This document shows, piece after piece, positions 1 to 7,793 of a stretch of 41,752 bases of DNA. The stretch lies in the NCBI GenBank assembly GCA_017545905.1, contig JAFWXL010000063.1, forward strand, positions 1 through 41,752. The letters are read 5' to 3'. A program made the position numbers and the translations under genes. The notes beneath the pieces were generated by a model. It was not told the DNA's origin. It was given only the letters and a program-made list of their open reading frames with translations, and did not search any database. The number at the start of each line of letters is the position of its first letter. Position 1 is the first letter of the stretch. Source of the stretch: Clostridia bacterium. Lineage in GTDB: Bacteria > Bacillota > Clostridia > Christensenellales > Aristaeellaceae.

Positions 1-219
1 ATCGACGATCATCATGCACTGACCATCGGCAACGGCAACCACGGAGCCCTGAGAAATCACGTTTTCATCCTCGACCTTGAAGCCAAAGGCGCTCTTCTTT
101 TTCTTCATCGCCTTGGTCGCCAGCACGCTCTCCGGCATCGCATCACAATAGAAATACTCTTTCCACTGGCTTTCCAGCGTTCCGGTTACAGCGTTAATCG
201 CAGCAGAAATCAGTCCCAT
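1..219 (-). CDS. SPFH-domain protein, YdjI-like (5' part only)
   Basis: Only the first 73 codons are in the window; the gene runs off the left edge. The protein opens MGLISAAINAVTG, followed by QWKEYFYCDAMP and, later, VAVADGQCMMIVD. This is the start typical of the YdjI/'virion core protein' group of SPFH-domain proteins. In B. subtilis, ydjI lies in an operon with the PspA-like gene and the zinc-ribbon gene ydjG, and is associated with membrane-stress functions (family knowledge). The ATG at 219 has a strong AGGAGG site about 7 nt upstream. It lies 42 nt downstream of the zinc-ribbon gene on the same strand, so the two probably form an operon. Function here is inferred from family resemblance and gene order. 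Confidence 0.8.
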   Translation of the reverse strand, partial: MGLISAAINAVTGTLESQWKEYFYCDAMPESVLATKAMKKKKSAFGFKVEDENVISQGSVVAVADGQCMMIVD

Positions 220-261
220 ATGCATTTCCTCCTGTAAGGTTATTCTCAATATTCGTCAGCA

Positions 262-1557
262 TCATTTGCCAGGCTGGCTGTCGGGCTTTTTCTCAATCTT
301 CCTGCGCGTGCGGGTCGTGTGAAGATAGTAGTCTTTGCGTCCGCTGAGCCGGAAGGAATCCTTGACGATGTAATCGCCCGCGCCGCCTGCATGCGCCGCC
401 TGCTTAAGCTGTCCGGTGAGCACGGAAACAGTGATCACGCCTGCAATCAGCGCGATAATCGCCGCGATGAGCAGCGTGCCGCCTGCCAGCATGCCAGCAG
501 CAGCCATCAGCGCACACAGCAGCGCAAACACGCCAGCAAACACGCCGCCGCCCCAGAGGAAGGATTTTTTCCCGTCGGCAGGCACGTCGCAGGTGAGCTT
601 TCCCGTCTGACCATTGATGGCAAAGGTATAGGTCGTGCCTTCCTTCACGGTGGTGATCAGCCACACGGGCATGAGCACCGGCGTCACCTTGCCGCCCTCC
701 GCATGGAAACTCTGCCTGCGCGTGTTCACGGTGCTGTAGCCGGTGACCGTGCTGCGCAGAGCCTGCTCCATACTGCTTTGCACGCGTTCGCGGGCGCGTG
801 CCTCACAGTCGGCGCTCTTGACGTCCGCATGATCTGCCAGCGCACCGGCAAGCACAGCCGGCGCAAACGCAACGGCAGCGCTCATGTCGTACGGCTCAAG
901 GGATTCGGTGATCTTGTTGTCCAGCTTCTCGCTGCCATCCACAGGGATCGCGCTGAAATCCATCGCGCCCGAACGGCTAACCAGATAGTGCTCCGTCTCC
1001 GTAATCTCCCAATCGCCCTCGCGGCGCACCCTGCGCTTCTGAGCGTCATAGGTGGCGCTGCCGCTCGCGCTGCAGTCAAAGAGCCAGTACGGCACATAGA
1101 GCCTGCGCATCTCGGCAATGCGGTTGCGGCTGTTGAGGAAGACATTGGGCAGCAGCTTCTTGCCCTTGAAATACGTTTCAAATTCCTGCTGCGCCGCCTC
1201 TTTGCTCACGGTAAAGGGGATCACCAGCTCCGGCTTCACACCGCCTTCAATCCGCTCAGGCAGGATCGTCGGGCTGCCGCAGTACGGGCACTGCGTCGCG
1301 GTGGTCGTCTCCTCGGTCATCAGTTCCGCGCCGCAGCCCTGACAGATATAGGCCTGCATCTGCGCCGCTTCCTGCGCGCCAAAGCTTTCCGTCGGCATAT
1401 CAAACTGAATGCCGCCTGTTTCCTCGGATGCATGCATCGCCTCGATGGCGTCCAGCTCGTAGCTGTTGGAGCAGGCTCTGCATTCCAGCTTGCCGCTCTG
1501 CGCGCCGTATTCAAGCGGCGCGCCGCAGCAGGGACACTGATAGGCAACGGTACTCAT
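262..1557 (-). CDS. zinc-ribbon membrane protein, YdjG-like
   Basis: 431 aa. Two Cys4 zinc ribbons lie at the N-terminus: CPCCG with a later CRAC pair (about residues 8-29), then CQGCG with CPYCG (about 70-95). A soluble central region follows, then a pair of hydrophobic helices near residues 330-385 and a basic tail. Such proteins are often mislabelled as helicase/primosome-like because of the zinc ribbons, but no helicase motif is visible. I chose the internal ATG at 1557, preceded by GAGGGG, because the ribbon starts right after it; the upstream in-frame extension to 1635 is unlike the family. It pairs with the SPFH gene downstream, as in the B. subtilis ydjFGHI cluster, which suggests a membrane-associated complex. 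The biochemical role is unknown. Confidence 0.75.
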   Translation of the reverse strand: MSTVAYQCPCCGAPLEYGAQSGKLECRACSNSYELDAIEAMHASEETGGIQFDMPTESFGAQEAAQMQAYICQGCGAELMTEETTTATQCPYCGSPTILPERIEGGVKPELVIPFTVSKEAAQQEFETYFKGKKLLPNVFLNSRNRIAEMRRLYVPYWLFDCSASGSATYDAQKRRVRREGDWEITETEHYLVSRSGAMDFSAIPVDGSEKLDNKITESLEPYDMSAAVAFAPAVLAGALADHADVKSADCEARARERVQSSMEQALRSTVTGYSTVNTRRQSFHAEGGKVTPVLMPVWLITTVKEGTTYTFAINGQTGKLTCDVPADGKKSFLWGGGVFAGVFALLCALMAAAGMLAGGTLLIAAIIALIAGVITVSVLTGQLKQAAHAGGAGDYIVKDSFRLSGRKDYYLHTTRTRRKIEKKPDSQPGK

Positions 1558-1663
1558 ACTCAGCCCCTCTTTCGTTGTGTGATTCAGCAGGCGGGCGCCG
1601 CCTGCCGGTTTTTTCGCTTTGCGGCCCGGCGTCACCGTGTTGCCAAACCGCCTTTATATGACT

Positions 1664-1692
1664 ATTATACTGTATCTTTGTTCAGATCACAA
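1664..1692 (-). promoter_or_regulatory. sigma-A promoter for the zinc-ribbon/SPFH pair
   Basis: Read on the minus strand: TTGTGA (1687-1692), 17-bp spacer, perfect TATAAT (1664-1669). It sits about 105 nt upstream of the ATG at 1557 and is divergent to the alpha-galactosidase promoter. Confidence 0.7.
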
Positions 1693-1763
1693 GAAAAACC
1701 TGAACCTGCTTATCCTCCCGGCCTTTCATGCCCCGTAATGCGCGCCGCAATCGCATTTATTCG

Positions 1764-1792
1764 TAGACATCTTCGCGGCGCATTGGTATAAT
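1764..1792 (+). promoter_or_regulatory. sigma-A promoter for the GH4 gene
   Basis: TAGACA (1764-1769), 17-bp spacer, TATAAT (1787-1792), about 60 nt before the GH4 start codon. An AAGGAG ribosome site follows near 1838. No clear operator palindrome was seen. Confidence 0.75.
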
Positions 1793-1853
1793 AAGGCATA
1801 CAAACAAAGCGACAAACCGCTCAAGCAATTGGTATAAAAGGAGTGCATCATCC

Positions 1854-3161
1854 ATGGTCAAAGTCACCTTTATGGGCGCCGGTTCGACAGTCTTTGCCAA
1901 GAACGTGCTGGGCGACTGCATGTGTACGCCCGCGCTGCACGGTCTGGATATCGCGCTGTACGATATCGATCCGCTCCGTCTGGAAGAATCCCAGAAGATG
2001 CTCGACGCCATCAACCGCAACTGCGGCGCTGAGGCGACCATCCGCAGCTATCTGGGTGTAGAAAACCGCCGGGAAGCGCTGCGCGGCGCCGATTTTGTGG
2101 TCAATGCCATTCAGGTCGGCTTGTATGATCCGTGCACGATCATTGATTTTGAAGTGCCCAAGAAATTCGGCCTGCGCCAGACTATCGCCGATACGCTGGG
2201 TATCGGCGGCATCTTCCGCGCGCTGCGCACGATTCCCGTCATGCTGGACTTCGCCGAGGACATGAAGGCCGTGTGCCCGAATGCATGGTTCCTCAATTAC
2301 ACCAATCCCATGGCGATGCTCACCGGCGCCATGCTGCGTCAGACCGATATCAAGACCGTCGGCCTGTGCCACAGCGTGCAGGTCTGCGCCGAGAGCCTGT
2401 TCAAATCCATCGGCATGGACAACGATCCTGATATCCAGACCAGGATTGCCGGCATCAACCACATGGCGTGGCTGCTGGAGATCACCAAGGACGGCAAGGA
2501 CCTGTATCCCGAGATCAAGGCCAAGGCCGCCGCGCTCACTGAAAAGCACGACAACATGGTCCGCCTTGAGATCATGAAGCGCTTTGGCTACTATGTCACC
2601 GAATCCAGCGAGCACAATGCGGAATACATGCCCTTCTTCATCAAGGACAAGTATCCTGAGCTGATCGAGCGCTTCAATATCCCGCTGGACGAGTATCCGC
2701 GCCGCTGCATCAGGCAGATTGAGGACTGGAAGACCCGCAGCAAGACGCTGACCGAGGACCCGACCCTCAGCCACGAGCGCACGCACGAATACGCCAGCTA
2801 CATCATCGAGGCCATGGTTACGGACAAGCCCTACAAGATCGGCGGCAACGTGCTCAATACCGGCCTGATCACCAATCTGCCGCGCAATGCCGTGGTTGAG
2901 GTGCCCTGTCTGGTGGACAGAAGCGGCGTCTGCCCGACCTATATCGGCGATCTGCCCGAGCAGCTCGCTGCGCTCAACCGCACCAACATCAACGTGCAGC
3001 TGCTGACCCTCGAAGCGGCGCGCACGCTGAAGAAGGATTACATCTATCAGGCCGCCATGATGGACCCGCACCTGCAGAGCGAGCTCTCCATCGACGATAT
3101 CGTCGCCCTGTGCGATGCGCTGATCGATGCGCATAAGGGCTGGCTGCCTGAATACCACTGA
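1854..3161 (+). CDS. melA: GH4 alpha-galactosidase (MelA type)
   Basis: 435 aa, the usual length for family GH4. These are NAD+- and Mn2+-dependent glycosidases that work by oxidation, elimination and re-reduction in the cytoplasm. Visible signatures are the Rossmann loop GAGSTVF (residues 8-14), DTLGIGGIFRALRTIP (113-128), NYTNPM (148-153), the metal ligand motif CHS (172-174) and NHMAW (202-206). The CHS and NHMAW pair and overall sequence fit the alpha-galactosidase branch (MelA) better than 6-phospho-glycosidases, though substrate is inferred. No signal peptide. AAGGAG precedes the ATG. The gene stands alone between its own promoter and a strong terminator, with no melibiose transporter or regulator adjacent. 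Confidence 0.88.
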   Translation: MVKVTFMGAGSTVFAKNVLGDCMCTPALHGLDIALYDIDPLRLEESQKMLDAINRNCGAEATIRSYLGVENRREALRGADFVVNAIQVGLYDPCTIIDFEVPKKFGLRQTIADTLGIGGIFRALRTIPVMLDFAEDMKAVCPNAWFLNYTNPMAMLTGAMLRQTDIKTVGLCHSVQVCAESLFKSIGMDNDPDIQTRIAGINHMAWLLEITKDGKDLYPEIKAKAAALTEKHDNMVRLEIMKRFGYYVTESSEHNAEYMPFFIKDKYPELIERFNIPLDEYPRRCIRQIEDWKTRSKTLTEDPTLSHERTHEYASYIIEAMVTDKPYKIGGNVLNTGLITNLPRNAVVEVPCLVDRSGVCPTYIGDLPEQLAALNRTNINVQLLTLEAARTLKKDYIYQAAMMDPHLQSELSIDDIVALCDALIDAHKGWLPEYH

Positions 3162-3182
3162 GCCCAGCATCTGCAAAACATC

Positions 3183-3214
3183 AATGCCCCGGCATTTGCC
3201 GGGGCATTTCTTAT
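3183..3214 (+). terminator. intrinsic terminator after melA
   Basis: A perfect 12-bp stem, AATGCCCCGGCA (3183-3194) with TGCCGGGGCATT (3197-3208), followed by a T-rich run. It is also near-symmetric for the minus strand. Confidence 0.85.
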
Positions 3215-3319
3215 TCCTTTTCACGCCTGCAATCAGGCGCCGCGAAGCGAAAGAAGATAGTCTGCGCAATGAAATCTCTCAGTCAGGGTCCGGGGCCTGC
3301 GGCCCCAGCGTCCTCCGCT

Positions 3320-4273
3320 TCACCCGATCGCCGCAAGCACGTCCTCGTACGCCGGCACGCTGGAGATGCCGCCGTGGCTCGTCGTGGACAGACCTGCCGC
3401 CGCGCAGGCAAAGCGCACGACGCCGCGCAGCTGCTGCCCGTCAAGCTCCTGCGGCTGCTTTCCGCTCTCAAGCAGGCCGTATACGGCGCTGCCGCCGAAG
3501 ATATCGCCTGCGCCGGTCGTATCCACAACCCGGACGCCGGAGAGGCTGGGCACATGACCGCAGGCTCTTTCATTCATGAAGAAGCAGCCGTCTGCGCCGC
3601 AGGTGACAAACACCAGCTTCACGCCAAAATGCGCAAGAATGTGCTTTGCGCCCGCCTGCACATCGAGCCCGAAGAGGAATTCGACTTCCTCATCGCTGAT
3701 TTTCACCACGTCTGCCTGTTCAAGACCCCAGAGCATCTGCGCCTTCGCCTCGTCCATGCTCTTCCACAGCGGCTTGCGCAGGTTCGGATCATAGGTGATC
3801 AGCTTGCCCTGCGCCTTTGCATAGGCGACCGCCTGCTGCGTTGCGCTGCGCGCCGGCTCATCCGTCAGCGACAGCGTGCCGAAATGGAAGACCTTTGCCT
3901 GATCAATCAAAGACAGATCCAGCTCTTCAAAGCGGATACAGGTATCCGCGCCCGGCTTGCGGGCAAAGGAGAATTCGCGGTCGCCGGTTGCATCCAGCGT
4001 CACAAAGGCCAGCGTGGTGAATACGTCGTCCGCCGCAATCAGGCCGCGCGTATCGATGCCTGCCTCCCTGAGCGTACCCTCAAGCAGCCTGCCGAACTTA
4101 TCTGTACCCACCTTGCCCAGAAGCGCGGTTTTCTTGCCGAATCTGGCCAGCGCCGCCAGAAAATTGGCCGGCGCGCCGCCCGGATGCGCGGTCATCGTGG
4201 GATAGCCGCTCTCATCTGCGCGTTCCATTGTAAAATCGATAAGCAGTTCGCCCAGAGCAACAACGTCGATCAT
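3320..4273 (-). CDS. PfkB-family sugar kinase (fructokinase-like)
   Basis: 317 aa, a full-length ribokinase/PfkB-fold kinase that phosphorylates a free sugar with ATP. The N-terminal sugar-binding signature GGAPANFLAALARFG is present, and the C-terminal PfkB signature DTTGAGDIFGG carries the catalytic Asp and anion-hole glycines. Overall similarity is to bacterial fructokinases (ScrK type), but 2-keto-3-deoxygluconate, ribulose or xylulose cannot be excluded from sequence alone. A GGGGAGG ribosome site precedes the ATG. It is the last gene of a tight four-gene operon and starts 15 nt after the D-lyxose isomerase gene. That suggests it phosphorylates the ketose made by the isomerase. Confidence 0.85.
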   Translation of the reverse strand: MIDVVALGELLIDFTMERADESGYPTMTAHPGGAPANFLAALARFGKKTALLGKVGTDKFGRLLEGTLREAGIDTRGLIAADDVFTTLAFVTLDATGDREFSFARKPGADTCIRFEELDLSLIDQAKVFHFGTLSLTDEPARSATQQAVAYAKAQGKLITYDPNLRKPLWKSMDEAKAQMLWGLEQADVVKISDEEVEFLFGLDVQAGAKHILAHFGVKLVFVTCGADGCFFMNERACGHVPSLSGVRVVDTTGAGDIFGGSAVYGLLESGKQPQELDGQQLRGVVRFACAAAGLSTTSHGGISSVPAYEDVLAAIG

Positions 4274-4288
4274 ATGGATTTCCTCCCC

Positions 4289-4975
4289 TTATCTGGCAGC
4301 AGGGTATTCGTTGCACAGCAGACGGTACGGCGGCTCATCCTCCTCGATCTTCGGGAAGCGGCCCACCGGCGGATTGAACCGGTTGTCCGTATTGTCATCG
4401 TTGCACTGGCTCACCTCGCCCAGCAGCACAGGACCCGTTCCCTCCTCCACGGCGAAATCGTGATAGAGGAACTGCTGCACGTGAATGCTCTCGCCCGGCG
4501 TGAGCCTTACCTGCGTGCCGGCCGGCACGGTATAGGTGCGTCCGTCGGTATGCACGGTCACATCGCTCTCGTAGTCGATCTCTTCGTTTTCCAGCGAATT
4601 ATACACGCGGATGAGCACATTGCCGCCGCCGCGGTTGATGATGTCCTCCGTCTTGTACCAGTGGAAGTGATTGGGCGCGTACTGCCCCTCCTTGAGATAG
4701 AGCAGCTTTTCGGCATACACCTTGGGATACTTGTCCGCCATCGCCCGGTTGCCGTTTCTGATGGTGATCAGCGAGAAGCCGAACTTGTCGAAATTGCCCA
4801 GACCGTAATCGGTGATATCCCAGCCGAGCATGCAGTCGCGCACCTCGTCGTACTCATGGCCGGTTTCCTGCCACTGCTCGGGCGTGAAATGGCAAAACGG
4901 CGGCAGATAGCAGTGGTATTTTTCGCACATGGCCTCCAGCTCGCGCAGGGCCGCATTGACCTCGGATCGCTTCAT
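4289..4975 (-). CDS. D-lyxose ketol-isomerase
   Basis: 228 aa, the normal length for the cupin-fold D-lyxose isomerase family (EC 5.3.1.15). These enzymes interconvert D-lyxose with D-xylulose and often D-mannose with D-fructose. The divalent-metal ligands are visible: His103 and His105 in NHFHWYKTED, Glu110, and His172 in FLYHDF. I chose the ATG at 4975; a longer in-frame extension to 5233 exists but overlaps the upstream esterase gene and lacks family similarity. The gene lies between an esterase and a PfkB kinase with gaps of 32 and 15 nt. Together, isomerase and kinase would bring an aldose into pentose- or hexose-phosphate metabolism. Confidence 0.88.
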   Translation of the reverse strand: MKRSEVNAALRELEAMCEKYHCYLPPFCHFTPEQWQETGHEYDEVRDCMLGWDITDYGLGNFDKFGFSLITIRNGNRAMADKYPKVYAEKLLYLKEGQYAPNHFHWYKTEDIINRGGGNVLIRVYNSLENEEIDYESDVTVHTDGRTYTVPAGTQVRLTPGESIHVQQFLYHDFAVEEGTGPVLLGEVSQCNDDNTDNRFNPPVGRFPKIEEDEPPYRLLCNEYPAAR

Positions 4976-5007
4976 TGAGAAAATCTCCTTTCGCTCATCG
5001 CAGTGTA

Positions 5008-5877
5008 TTACAGCTTCTTGAGAAAACGCGCCGCCAGCGCTGGCCACTGCGTGCATTCTTCCACCTGCAGCGACATATCCGCCGCGGAGCATGTCATGCT
5101 GTTGGCCAGGCTCAAGCCATGGCGTCCTCTGGGGAAGATATGCAGCTCGGTCAGCACGCCCGCATTCGCCAGCGCAAGGCCCATGCGCAGGCTGTTCTGC
5201 ACGGGCACGCTCTCGTCTGTGCACGTATGCCACAGGAATGTCGGCGGATAGTTTTCCGTGACCCAGCTTGTCACGTCATACTGCGCATGCTGCGCCGCAT
5301 CTTCCGTGCCGGAGAGATGGACGAACGAACCCCTGTGCGCATCCTGATCAGCAACGATCACCGGATAGCACAGCACCGCCGCATTGGGGCGCACATCCTG
5401 CGGCGAAAGCCCCAGCTCCTGCCAGATCTCCGCCCTGTGCCACAGGCCGCTCACGCTTGCCGCCAGATGGCCGCCCACCGAAAAACCCATGACCGCAATC
5501 CTGTCCGGATCGGTGTGCCACGCATCAGCATGCGCGCGCACATAGGCGATCGCCGCGGCAGCATCATGCTGGGGCAGCGGGAAGACATGGTCTCCGGATT
5601 TCTGATACCACTGCGCTGCATCGGCGTCGCGCGGCACATCGTCCGCCGCCTCGCCCACGCGATACCACAGGACAAACGCATTGAATCCCTCTGCCATAAA
5701 GCGCAGCGCAACCGGCTCCGCCTCACGCTCGCTGCAGAAAGCATATCCGCCGCCCGGGCAGATCACCACCGCAGGTCGACGCACAGCCGGCTCAATCTCG
5801 CGCGACACGCGCGGCACATATACATCCATGGGAATCTGCGCGCCGCGGGAGGACGGCACATATACGCGTTCAAACAT
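5008..5877 (-). CDS. alpha/beta-hydrolase esterase (acetyl-xylan esterase-like)
   Basis: 289 aa, cytoplasmic, with no signal peptide. The oxyanion motif is PGGGY (41-45), the nucleophile elbow is GFSVGG with Ser133, the acid is probably Asp221 in CTDESVPV, and the catalytic His is His253 in GRHGLSL. This arrangement matches the acetyl-esterase/xylanase-type branch of the alpha/beta hydrolases, which often remove acetyl groups from imported oligosaccharides. The link to sugar metabolism is supported by its place in the operon before the D-lyxose isomerase and sugar kinase. Exact substrate is unknown. Confidence 0.82.
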   Translation of the reverse strand: MFERVYVPSSRGAQIPMDVYVPRVSREIEPAVRRPAVVICPGGGYAFCSEREAEPVALRFMAEGFNAFVLWYRVGEAADDVPRDADAAQWYQKSGDHVFPLPQHDAAAAIAYVRAHADAWHTDPDRIAVMGFSVGGHLAASVSGLWHRAEIWQELGLSPQDVRPNAAVLCYPVIVADQDAHRGSFVHLSGTEDAAQHAQYDVTSWVTENYPPTFLWHTCTDESVPVQNSLRMGLALANAGVLTELHIFPRGRHGLSLANSMTCSAADMSLQVEECTQWPALAARFLKKL

Positions 5878-5899
5878 CCATCACGCCTCCGTTTCTTCG

Positions 5900-7246
5900 T
5901 CAATCCTTGTCCGTTTGCTCCAGCATCTTTTTATACGGGGCAAGCATGCCCTCGTTCATCGCATTGCCCATTTTCGCCTTGATCCTGGGCGAAGAGATCA
6001 GCGCGCCTACCAGATACATCTTGAGCATGGTCTTCCACTGCTTCTGCGGGAAGTCATACTGACCGTGCGCCTTGTAGAACTTGTGGTCCGCCTTCATCAT
6101 GCCCTGCATGATCCAGATCAGATCGCGGAATACCTTCATGCCGCCCACGCCGTAGAAATTCTGCGGCGGCACATAGCTATGCGCAATCGCATAGGCAAGC
6201 GTGCGGGCAAGGCGGTCGATCTGCGCATCGGGCTCGCGCTCATCCGTCGCCACGCCCGCCAGATAATTGCCGCCCACCTGTGCGCGCGCCTCAATGACCG
6301 CCTGCAGGTTCATCTCCGAAGAATAGCTGCCGCTGACCAGATAGCCCATCGGCATGCCCATCGTCACCGTGCGGTGACCATTGCAGAACTGGCGGTCATC
6401 GTATTTCTTGAATGCCGCGCCCATCGAGTGATCCCTGACTGTAAAGGCATAGACGATCGCCTGCGTCTTCTGGATATCGTTTCTCAGGAACTCGTCAAAC
6501 CCGTCCTTGTAGACGCACTTTCCGCTGACTGCGCAGTTGAAGCAGCCCAAACAGCCGCCGCGAAGCGGATATTCCCGGATATTCACCACGCGGGTTTTCA
6601 GCGGCAGCACAGCGCAGAACCGGTCGATCATCGCGCGCAGCTGCGTGTTGTCCTTCTCGCAGTCGGTGACGATCACCACGTCGCCCGTCTTCTCTTCTCC
6701 GGATGCATCCTTCCGGCTGACCGGCACACAGACCGGAGCCTGCTGCGCCGGCGCAGACGGCTCGTACACGTCGTTTTCCATGCCGAAAAGCACGAATTCA
6801 AAGAAATCCTTCGCCTGCCTGCGCCCCTTTTCGCTGAGCAGATCGTCCATATCGGCAGACAAGCCGCGGATGTATTTCAGACCCAGATCCTGGCAGTTGT
6901 CCTGCACGTAGCGATGCGCCGTCACATCGTAAAAATGCTTGGACGTGGTGATCTGCGTGGCAAATTTGCCCGCAAGATCCGCGCCGGAAGCCTTGAGCAG
7001 CTCGATAAACCTGTGCAGCTGGCTGGGCGCAAGGAACGTATACACCGGATAGGAAAACAGCAGCAGATCCGCTGACGCCGCAGCCGCAAGCGCAGGCGCA
7101 AAATCCTTTTCCAGAGAAGCAATGCGCTGACCGGCATGCAGCACCTCAAACGTATGCGCCGGGTAACGCTTCTGCAGATACAGAACAGTCTGCAGCGTGA
7201 CGGAGTATTCGCCCTTCGGGCTGCCGTTGATCACCAGAATATGCAT
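5900..7246 (-). CDS. tandem flavodoxin-fold NAD(P)H oxidoreductase / iron-sulfur-flavoprotein-like
   Basis: 448 aa. Two flavodoxin-like domains appear in series. The first (about residues 1-165) begins MHILVINGSPKGEYS, the NADPH-dependent FMN reductase phosphate loop. The second (about 185-330) begins VVIVTDCEKDNTQ and contains GGCLGCFNCAVSGKC, the Cys cluster of iron-sulfur flavoproteins, then KTQAIVYAFTVRDHSMGAAFKKYDDR. The C-terminal 100 residues are basic and probably helical. The second domain's phosphate loop is degenerate. A GGGAGG site precedes the ATG. It heads the operon with the esterase, isomerase and kinase (gap 22 nt). Its redox partner is not apparent. Confidence 0.75.
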   Translation of the reverse strand: MHILVINGSPKGEYSVTLQTVLYLQKRYPAHTFEVLHAGQRIASLEKDFAPALAAAASADLLLFSYPVYTFLAPSQLHRFIELLKASGADLAGKFATQITTSKHFYDVTAHRYVQDNCQDLGLKYIRGLSADMDDLLSEKGRRQAKDFFEFVLFGMENDVYEPSAPAQQAPVCVPVSRKDASGEEKTGDVVIVTDCEKDNTQLRAMIDRFCAVLPLKTRVVNIREYPLRGGCLGCFNCAVSGKCVYKDGFDEFLRNDIQKTQAIVYAFTVRDHSMGAAFKKYDDRQFCNGHRTVTMGMPMGYLVSGSYSSEMNLQAVIEARAQVGGNYLAGVATDEREPDAQIDRLARTLAYAIAHSYVPPQNFYGVGGMKVFRDLIWIMQGMMKADHKFYKAHGQYDFPQKQWKTMLKMYLVGALISSPRIKAKMGNAMNEGMLAPYKKMLEQTDKD

Positions 7247-7272
7247 CGCAATTCCTCCCTTACATGCGCAAA

Positions 7273-7302
7273 ATGCCCCGCGAAAAATACGCCGCGGGGC
7301 AT
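7273..7302 (-). terminator. terminator-like hairpin after the HAD phosphatase gene
   Basis: A 10-bp perfect stem, ATGCCCCGCG (7273-7282) with its complement (7293-7302), is followed on the minus strand by only TTTT. The next minus-strand ATG is 27 nt further and I see no promoter between. The hairpin may therefore be leaky, letting the upstream dehydratase/HAD transcript feed the sugar operon, or that operon's promoter lies inside the HAD gene. Confidence 0.65.
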
Positions 7303-7305
7303 GGA

Positions 7306-7770
7306 TTAAAGCTTGGCTATATATTCAATAAAATCGCGCACTGCCCCTCGTCCGCCTTCGCGCGGCGCAACAAAGCCGACGATCTCCCTGACCGCCTCTT
7401 CCGCATCCCGCGGGCAGCCGGTCAGACCGCAGTACTCAAGGCACTCCCAGTCATTGAGGTCATCGCCGATATAGGCGATTTCTTCGCGTGCAAAGCCGTA
7501 CTTCGCTGCGATCTGCCGCAGCAGGGGCAGCTTGTCCGCCACGCCCTGATACAGCTCCTCGATGTGCAGCTCACGGGCGCGGTTGGCCACGATCTTCGAG
7601 CTTCTGCCCGTGATGATCACCGGCACGATGCCCATGCGCGGCAGCATCTGGCCGATGCCGTGTCCATCCTTGCAGCTGAATGCCTTCATCGTCTCCCCGT
7701 CCGGTCCCATATAGATATGGCCGTCGGTCAGCGTTCCATCCACGTCCATAACCAGCATTTTGATTTTCAT
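7306..7770 (-). CDS. KdsC-family HAD phosphatase
   Basis: 154 aa, the compact cap-less HAD subclass IIIA size of KDO-8-phosphate phosphatase. Motif I is MDVDGTLTD with Asp9 and Asp11; motif II is the Thr in IITGR; then VADKLP and motif IV GDDLND. In Gram-negatives this family acts in KDO synthesis. In Gram-positive or glycan contexts relatives dephosphorylate nonulosonate phosphates or similar sugars. Here it follows a membrane NDP-sugar 4,6-dehydratase by 23 nt, which suggests a role in making an unusual surface sugar. Specific substrate is not deducible, so no gene name is given. Confidence 0.82.
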   Translation of the reverse strand: MKIKMLVMDVDGTLTDGHIYMGPDGETMKAFSCKDGHGIGQMLPRMGIVPVIITGRSSKIVANRARELHIEELYQGVADKLPLLRQIAAKYGFAREEIAYIGDDLNDWECLEYCGLTGCPRDAEEAVREIVGFVAPREGGRGAVRDFIEYIAKL

Positions 7771-7793
7771 GACGTCACTCCTGCTCCATTTCC

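Noticed and set aside
319..1791. 490-aa plus-strand open frame opposite the zinc-ribbon gene
   Set aside because: Composition is His/Arg/Ala-rich, it overlaps a clear family gene on the other strand, and has no ribosome site; a shadow frame.
3269..4978. 569-aa plus-strand open frame
   Set aside because: It is antisense to the well-supported kinase and isomerase genes, with no recognisable motif.
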